Source: a bacterium (lineage in GTDB: Bacteria; Blakebacterota; Blakebacteria; Blakebacterales; Blakebacteraceae). From it: DNA of 20,322 nucleotides. The first letter of the stretch is position 1. Every line of letters begins with the position of its first letter. The stretch is taken from positions 1 through 20,322 of the forward strand of contig JALGVQ010000018.1 of NCBI GenBank assembly GCA_025774615.1. The letters are read 5' to 3'. Positions 14,906 to 20,322 of the stretch are shown in pieces. A program made the position numbers and the translations under genes. The notes beneath the pieces are model-generated. The model saw nothing but the letters and a program-made list of their open reading frames with translations, made no database searches and was not told the DNA's origin.

Positions 14906-17900
14906 ATGATTCAGCGTCTGATCAAATTCTCAATCGAACAGCGGCTCTTCGTGATCGCAGCGACCGTACTCATCATGGTCCTCGGTGTGATCTCGTTCAG
15001 GCAGCTGCCGATCGATGTCTTCCCTGACCCTTCCCCTGCCCTCGTTCAGATCTACACCGAGGGGCACGGCATGGCACCTGAGGAGGTTGAGCGGCTCATC
15101 TCATACCCGATCGAAGCCGCCATGTTCGGTCTTCCGAAGGTCACCAATATCCGCTCCGCCTCCACCTTCGGCCTCTCGACAGTGAATGTCTATTTCGAGG
15201 ACGGTACCGATATCTACTGGGCGAGACAGATGGTGCTCCCCCGGCTCACCGAGGTCATGGAAGATCTTCCCGAGCAAGCTCATGAACCGGTACTCGGACC
15301 GATCGCGACCGGCCTCGGGCTCGTCTACCTCTACTACCTGGAGGGTGATGGATACACCACCATGGAGCTGAGGACACTCCAGGACTGGCTGGTTAAGTAC
15401 GAACTGAAATCGGTACCGGAAGTCTCACAGGTCCTGAGCATCGGTGGTGACATCAAACAGTACCAGATACTCGTCGACCCGGCTGCGCTCCTGAAATACG
15501 ACCTGACTCTCTCCGACCTCATTGACCGGATCAAGGGGAATAACCAGAACGTCGGCGCGAGCTTCATCGTGCGCGGACAGGAAGAGTACATCGTCCGGAG
15601 CATCGGGCTGGTGCAGACACTCGATGATCTGAAGAACACGGTCGTCACTAGCAGAGAAGGTGTTCCGGTACTGCTCTCCAGCCTTGCCACGGTTGAGATC
15701 CTGCCGGCAGTCAGGAGGGGAACGGCCCTTGCCAATGGTGAGGGTGAGAAGGTCGTCGGCATGGTGCTCAAGCTCTTCGGATCGAATACCGCGAAGGTGA
15801 TTGAGGACATCGAGGCAAGGATCGAGACCATCAACCGCTCCCTGCCCGAGGGAGTCGAGATCGTCCCCTTCTATAATCAGGCGGCCTTCGTCCGGAACTG
15901 TTACAACACCGTCGCGACCAACCTCGCGCTCGGGATACTGCTCGTCATCATCGTGCTCTTCCTCTTCATGGGTGATTTCCCCTCAGCTCTCATCACGGTC
16001 TTCACCCTTCCCTTCTCGATCCTGCTGACGTTCATCCTCATGAAGCAGGCCAACATCGCGGCTGATCTGATGTCGCTCGGAGGATTGGCGATCGCGATCG
16101 GTCTGATCGCGGATGCCGCCATCATCTATATCGAGAATTCCTACCGGCACCTGCAGCTTCCCGACGCGGGCGGGAAGGCGGAATCGCTGATACGGGCCGG
16201 TAGCGAGGTGGCCAGACCGCTCTTTATCGCCATCCTGATCATCATCCTGGTCTTCGCCCCGATCTTCACGCTCTCCGGTGTCGAAGGAGTCATGTTCCGG
16301 CCGATGGGATTCACGATCTCATTCGCGCTGGTGGGTTCACTTTTCTTCACTATCATCGTCATCCCCGCGCTTGCCTTCTACCTGCTCCGTAAGCGTCGCA
16401 AAGAACGACAGGAACCGTGGCTGATCGAACGTATCAGGAACCTCTTTATCCCCTTCTTCAATACCTGCCTGAATTGCCGTCGCCGGGTGTTCTGGATCAC
16501 CGGCGCGGTGTTCCTGATCGGAGTCGCGCTCATCCCTTCGATGGGTCGCGAGTACATGCCACAGCTGCAGGAAGGAACCCTCCACCTCAGAACCGTCATG
16601 AATCCGAATATCAGCCTGGAAGAATCGATCGAGACCGCCTCGAAAGTGGAATTGATCGTGCGCGATATCCCTGAGGTGACCGGCGTTCTGAGCAGAATCG
16701 GTCGCGGCGAAACGGGCAGTCATGCCCACTTCGTGAACGACGCCGAGATACTGCTCCAGCTCAAACCGGAACGGAAATGGAAGGCATTCAGGAACGTCGA
16801 AGAACTGATCGAGGAGATCGAACACCGGCTGGAGGTACTGCCCGGTCTGAGTCTGACGATGACCCAGCCGATCGCCCACAATCTCGATCACCTGATCACC
16901 GGCTCGAAAACCCAGCTCGCGCTGAAACTGTATGGGGAGGATTTCGATCTCCTTGGCAGTACTGCTGAGGCGATCGAACATGCCCTGCTCGAGATCGAGG
17001 GAGCGGACAACGTCCAGGTCGAGCAGTTCTCAGGACAGAACCACATCCAGATCGTCATCGACCGGGAGATCACCGCCCGGTACGGGCTCAACATCAGTGA
17101 TGTACAGGAGACCATCGAAGCAGCGATCGGCGGAGTCACCGTCGGCAAGGTGTATGAGGAACAACGCCGGTTCGACATCTTCCTGCAATTCCTCCCCGAG
17201 TACCGCAATGACACCGAGCAGATCGGGAACCTGCTGATAAGCCTGCCCGGTGGAGGACGCGTACCGCTCGGCATGCTTGCCCGGGTCGAAGAGGTCGAGG
17301 GTGCCCGCCTGATCAATCGAGAACAGAACAAGCGATTCGTCACCATCCAGTGCAACGTGAGAGGACGTGACATCGGCAGTTTCGTGGCTGACGCCCGTCG
17401 TGAGATCGAGGCGGATGTCGAGATCCCTCCCGAGTATATCCTTACCTGGGGTGGACAATTCGAACTGCAGCAGCGCGCCAACCGAACCCTGGCACTCATC
17501 GCCCCTTTCATCCTGGCGCTGGTAGCGCTCCTGCTCTTCACCGTCTTCGATTCGATGCGCGAGGTGCTGGTCATTCTCATCAACATTCCGCTCGCGCTGA
17601 TCGGCGGGGTCATATCGCTCAAGCTGGCAGGTCTTTACCTGAGCGTGCCTGCTTCGATCGGATTCATCGCGATCTTCGGAATAGCCCTCGAGGATGGTCT
17701 GGTCCTGCTCTCGACCTTCCACAGGAAGGTATGCGACGGAGTCGACCTGAAAGAAGCGATCGTTGAGGGTGTCAGCATCAAACTACGGCCGGTACTGATG
17801 ACGACCTTTACGACTATCTTCGGCATCCTGCCGCTGATGCTCGCGGTGGGCCCGGGTGCTGAGATCTACAAGCCGCTGGCCACCGTGGTGGTCGGAGGAC

Positions 17901-17992
17901 TGCTCACATCCACCTTCGTCACCCTGATCGTCCTGCCGCTCGTCTATCAGAAGGTCAAGGAACCGGTCTGTATGGATCCGGAAGGGCTCTGA
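14906..17992 (+). CDS. Heavy-metal efflux RND pump (CzcA/CusA family)
   Basis: A 1028-residue proton-driven inner-membrane pump, full length for the heavy-metal RND group. The N-terminus has TM1 then RQLPIDVFPDPSPALVQIYT, typical of the family. TM2-6 lie at about 335-500, a second periplasmic loop follows TM7 (about 530), and TM8-12 lie at about 865-1015. The TM4 proton-relay motif is G-L-I-A-D-A-A-I-I-Y-I-E-N with Asp403 and Glu410. The first aspartate of the CzcA motif (DFG) is replaced by Ala-Ile, as in CusA. In the porter domain the CusA methionine positions appear replaced (Arg and Gln), while a T-Q-P-I motif matches CzcA. I infer divalent cations (Zn, Cd, Co or Ni) over copper/silver, with limited certainty. 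The ATG at 14906 has AGGA upstream. Confidence 0.95.
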   Translation: MIQRLIKFSIEQRLFVIAATVLIMVLGVISFRQLPIDVFPDPSPALVQIYTEGHGMAPEEVERLISYPIEAAMFGLPKVTNIRSASTFGLSTVNVYFEDGTDIYWARQMVLPRLTEVMEDLPEQAHEPVLGPIATGLGLVYLYYLEGDGYTTMELRTLQDWLVKYELKSVPEVSQVLSIGGDIKQYQILVDPAALLKYDLTLSDLIDRIKGNNQNVGASFIVRGQEEYIVRSIGLVQTLDDLKNTVVTSREGVPVLLSSLATVEILPAVRRGTALANGEGEKVVGMVLKLFGSNTAKVIEDIEARIETINRSLPEGVEIVPFYNQAAFVRNCYNTVATNLALGILLVIIVLFLFMGDFPSALITVFTLPFSILLTFILMKQANIAADLMSLGGLAIAIGLIADAAIIYIENSYRHLQLPDAGGKAESLIRAGSEVARPLFIAILIIILVFAPIFTLSGVEGVMFRPMGFTISFALVGSLFFTIIVIPALAFYLLRKRRKERQEPWLIERIRNLFIPFFNTCLNCRRRVFWITGAVFLIGVALIPSMGREYMPQLQEGTLHLRTVMNPNISLEESIETASKVELIVRDIPEVTGVLSRIGRGETGSHAHFVNDAEILLQLKPERKWKAFRNVEELIEEIEHRLEVLPGLSLTMTQPIAHNLDHLITGSKTQLALKLYGEDFDLLGSTAEAIEHALLEIEGADNVQVEQFSGQNHIQIVIDREITARYGLNISDVQETIEAAIGGVTVGKVYEEQRRFDIFLQFLPEYRNDTEQIGNLLISLPGGGRVPLGMLARVEEVEGARLINREQNKRFVTIQCNVRGRDIGSFVADARREIEADVEIPPEYILTWGGQFELQQRANRTLALIAPFILALVALLLFTVFDSMREVLVILINIPLALIGGVISLKLAGLYLSVPASIGFIAIFGIALEDGLVLLSTFHRKVCDGVDLKEAIVEGVSIKLRPVLMTTFTTIFGILPLMLAVGPGAEIYKPLATVVVGGLLTSTFVTLIVLPLVYQKVKEPVCMDPEGL

Positions 17993-18007
17993 ACCAGGCC
18001 AGAGCCC
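17984..18007 (+). terminator. Hairpin at the 3' end of the RND pump gene
   Basis: GGGCTCTG, an eight-nt loop, then CAGAGCCC form a perfect 8-bp stem that includes the pump's TGA stop (17990-17992). No T-run follows, so it may be a factor-dependent end or an mRNA-stabilising structure. It lies in the 35-bp gap to the convergent M14 peptidase gene and could serve both strands. Confidence 0.5.
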
Positions 18008-18027
18008 AGTTGCTGCGTGACAGGGCG

Positions 18028-20322
18028 CTAATTACCGCCTCCCGCGTCCAGGTTGTTCCAGTGCAGGAGGGTGTTGAACACGAGGAAGTATGACCCGTGT
18101 GTTGAGCCCCGCCACATCGGATTGATGCTGAAGAGGACTACATGTCCATCTCCGAGCGGTGCGTCCATGATGACCGGTGCGCCGAGCATCACATCACTGT
18201 TGGCGAGCCCGCCGCTGATCAGCAGTTCGTCGGCGTCCCGCGTGAAACGCATGATCGTCCGGGTCGTCGGTGTCCGGGGACTCGTCTCAGTCTCTGTCTC
18301 GCCTTCGGCTTCCCGTTCCAGTCGCTGCTGCTCCTGCCATTCCTCGATCGCCTGAGCGCCCATCGTCCGGGAGCGTCCCTGAACGATATCGGGATCGCCA
18401 ACACTACCTCGTCCAGTCTCTCGTCCCCCAGATCCTCCGCCACTGAAGCGGCGCGATCCGCCTCCCGAACCACCGGCGAAGATCGGAGAGGTGTGGAAGT
18501 AGACACCCAGTTCATCATCATACCCGTAAACGATCGGGCTTTCGGGTGTTGCGATCTCAGCGAGGTATACCCCGCCCCGTGCCCACAGATCACCGGCATC
18601 GCGGATAGAGACGTTCCGGGCCAGTCCGAACTGGATCGGCAGTGAACTGCTGCTCGTCAACGTAACAAACACACCACCGCTCTCGATGAAATTCTTCAGA
18701 TTGATCACACCCTCGAAATCGAGGCCGCCCCTGATGTCGTCGGTTTCATCCTGCACACCGATGTTGGGAGTGAGGTCGCTCTTCTTCCAGGGGATCGGAC
18801 CGTCACCGGTCATCGCCCGCCCGTCGATGATGCTGAAAGCGTTGCTCGATGATGGGCCGAAGATGATCACGTCGTAGAGCGATCTGAGGTCGGGGGTGTC
18901 CCTGACATCGTGAACCGAGATGTAGTCGTAGGGGATGCCCTCGAAGTCGAGCGCGATTCGCACCCACCCTTCCGTCTGGGTTCTCTGCCAGGTATGCATG
19001 AGAGCCACCCTCGGCAGGTCCATCCGGTGTGTCGGTACTTCCGGCACCTCGTTCACACCCCAAGCGGTGAATCCCCAGGTGGCGCCCGCCTCCCGCAGGC
19101 GTTCCTCAAGTCCGGCCGGGTTGCCGTCGATCTTCAAGATCAGCGTCCCTGCGTTGAAGTGGCGCTCCTCGAATGTGAAATCTTCTTCTGCTGCCTCTAT
19201 GATGAGATCGTCAGCATCGAAGCAGAAGGTCGCGAGCTTGTTGTCGGCCGTATGGTTGATCAGAAAGGCTGCCGGCCGTCTCCTGCTGAGCGCTTCCACC
19301 CCCCCGTCGAGCAGGACCGCTCCCTCGATCTGCCGCATATCGACGTCGAGGATCGCCGTGTCCTCCACCCGACTCGATTTCAGATTGTAGAGCGGTCCGA
19401 GTGTCCAGCCAACGTCATCGTAGGGGCGCGCGTCATCGACATTGAAGTACTGCGTGTCCAGCAGCATGTCGGCCATGCGGGAATAGGGCTGGTCCATACG
19501 GATGATGTAACTGCCCTCCGGATACGTCTCCCCGCCGATCTCGAAATCACCGGCGGCCTGGTGAATCTCGACCCCCTGCATGACGAGCAGGTTCAGAAGA
19601 TCCGCCTGGAGCCCCGGCCTGGTTTCATCGGAGGGCAGAACATAGGCGGCCGGGCCCTCATTGCGGGCTTTTTCGACCGACCGCCTGCTCTTGAGATAGA
19701 AATTCTCCAGGAACTTCGTGCTGTTGACCGCCACATGATGAGCCGCTATCAGCACTCCGCTCTGCATCAGATTGGTGTTGTTCCGAAGCGACCACATAAC
19801 GCGGGAAAGGGGCGGGTTCGGTTTGAACCATGATCGCGCGTCGTTCGAGGTGATCATCCGGGTGCTGCCATTGCCTGCAGTCTGTGTCTCGTAGAAGCGT
19901 CCGATCGCGTTATGAGCGTTCGCTGCGGTGAAGAGATAGTTGGGCGACCAGCCGTCGAAGAAGCCCCACGTCCATACCCCGGGAACCCCGAGACGGGTCA
20001 GTTCACTCACCTCGGCGAAAGAGATCTCGAACCACTCATCGATCAGGATCGGATCGACCCAGGCGTTATACGGACCGGTCCCGGTGGAGGCGTAGAGATA
20101 GGCCACCGACTCGTGCAGGTCGTGCATGACCTGCGGGTGGTATTCGAGGACGCCGCCCAGCACATTCCGGGTAAGTGCCAGTGACATGCCGAGGTAGTCC
20201 CGGTTGTTGTCGTGGGCGACGTACTTCCCCCAGTAGATGGCGCTCGGCGAGACGCGGGCATCGGGATCCTTCCGGGGCGCCATATGCAGATCCACTATCT
20301 TGTCCCGACCATCCACGTCGAG
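18028..20322 (-). CDS. M14-type zinc peptidase, C-terminal part (5' end beyond window)
   Basis: The frame is open to the right edge, so the N-terminal part, including the expected HxxE zinc motif, is outside. About 764 residues are visible. Near the edge is Y-W-G-K-Y-V-A-H-D-N-N-R-D, a signature of large M14-like peptidases in this type of bacterium. The third zinc ligand is probably the second His of H-D-L-H-E-S (codon near 20115). The catalytic Glu is probably in R-F-Y-E-T-Q-T (codon near 19890). A later segment (about 18500-19020) with E-G-W-V-R-I-A-L-D-F and Y-D-V-I-I-F-G resembles a glutamine-amidotransferase-like domain without its nucleophile. It is interrupted by a Gly/Ser/Arg-rich linker at about 18385-18480. 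It ends facing the RND pump gene. Peptidase or carboxypeptidase activity is inferred from family, not shown. Confidence 0.88.
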   Translation of the reverse strand, partial: LDVDGRDKIVDLHMAPRKDPDARVSPSAIYWGKYVAHDNNRDYLGMSLALTRNVLGGVLEYHPQVMHDLHESVAYLYASTGTGPYNAWVDPILIDEWFEISFAEVSELTRLGVPGVWTWGFFDGWSPNYLFTAANAHNAIGRFYETQTAGNGSTRMITSNDARSWFKPNPPLSRVMWSLRNNTNLMQSGVLIAAHHVAVNSTKFLENFYLKSRRSVEKARNEGPAAYVLPSDETRPGLQADLLNLLVMQGVEIHQAAGDFEIGGETYPEGSYIIRMDQPYSRMADMLLDTQYFNVDDARPYDDVGWTLGPLYNLKSSRVEDTAILDVDMRQIEGAVLLDGGVEALSRRRPAAFLINHTADNKLATFCFDADDLIIEAAEEDFTFEERHFNAGTLILKIDGNPAGLEERLREAGATWGFTAWGVNEVPEVPTHRMDLPRVALMHTWQRTQTEGWVRIALDFEGIPYDYISVHDVRDTPDLRSLYDVIIFGPSSSNAFSIIDGRAMTGDGPIPWKKSDLTPNIGVQDETDDIRGGLDFEGVINLKNFIESGGVFVTLTSSSSLPIQFGLARNVSIRDAGDLWARGGVYLAEIATPESPIVYGYDDELGVYFHTSPIFAGGSGGGSRRFSGGGSGGRETGRGSVGDPDIVQGRSRTMGAQAIEEWQEQQRLEREAEGETETETSPRTPTTRTIMRFTRDADELLISGGLANSDVMLGAPVIMDAPLGDGHVVLFSINPMWRGSTHGSYFLVFNTLLHWNNLDAGGGN

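Noticed and set aside
18910-19833. A 307-codon plus-strand frame antisense to the M14 peptidase.
   Set aside because: The translation has no recognisable domain, and the minus strand carries a clear conserved peptidase across the whole stretch.
1-20322. CRISPR arrays, tRNA or rRNA genes, phage genes, integrases.
   Set aside because: I found no regularly spaced direct repeats with spacers, no tRNA-like cloverleaf ends, and no phage or integrase motifs in the translations.

Overview
The window looks like chromosome from a free-living Gram-negative bacterium of moderately high GC. Outer-membrane efflux parts, lipoprotein signal peptides and a family of secreted six-bladed beta-propeller lipoproteins with a GxGPGEF motif would fit Gemmatimonadota or a neighbouring phylum. 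That assignment is an inference from gene content; no rRNA or tRNA is present to confirm it.

Region 1 (1-6276) is a family expansion. Four six-bladed beta-propeller proteins lie head to tail on the minus strand, the last running off the left edge. A fifth lies divergently on the plus strand. Each begins with a signal peptide, four of them with a lipobox. All five carry a G-x-G-P-G-E-F blade motif. The 252-bp divergent gap (4798-5049) holds helically phased short direct repeats and a sigma54-like element.

Region 2 (6277-10804) mixes housekeeping and accessory genes. typA/bipA (minus) meets the fifth propeller gene tail to tail across a hairpin. Between typA and pdxH (plus) sits a hipB-hipA type toxin-antitoxin operon (minus). 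It is bracketed by a perfect 18-bp inverted repeat, TTATTACGTATATTATAA, at 10008-10025 and, inverted, at 8337-8354. The upstream copy overlaps the -10 box of a good hipB promoter. The hipB-pdxH gap holds three sequence blocks, each followed in the same order by its reverse complement. They end 2 bp before a perfect TATAAT upstream of pdxH.

Region 3 (10868-12156, minus) is a two-gene unit: an exported DUF6599-like protein followed by a small Rieske [2Fe-2S] protein with an acidic Asp/Thr tail.

Region 4 (12337-17992, plus) is a complete tripartite heavy-metal efflux operon. It encodes a TolC/CzcC-type outer-membrane factor, a lipoprotein membrane-fusion adaptor with a histidine-rich segment, and a CzcA/CusA-type RND pump. 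No regulator is in view. A hairpin overlaps the pump's stop codon.

Region 5 (18028-20322, minus) is the C-terminal part of a large M14-type metallopeptidase whose start lies beyond the right edge.

No complete undescribed system is demonstrated here. The strongest unexplained signals are the inverted repeat bracketing hipBA, the block-inverted element before pdxH, and the propeller cluster with its phased divergent control region. All fifteen genes were read from translations. Five start codons were moved from the longest open frame on ribosome-binding-site grounds, two more on signal or domain grounds, and one on gene overlap.
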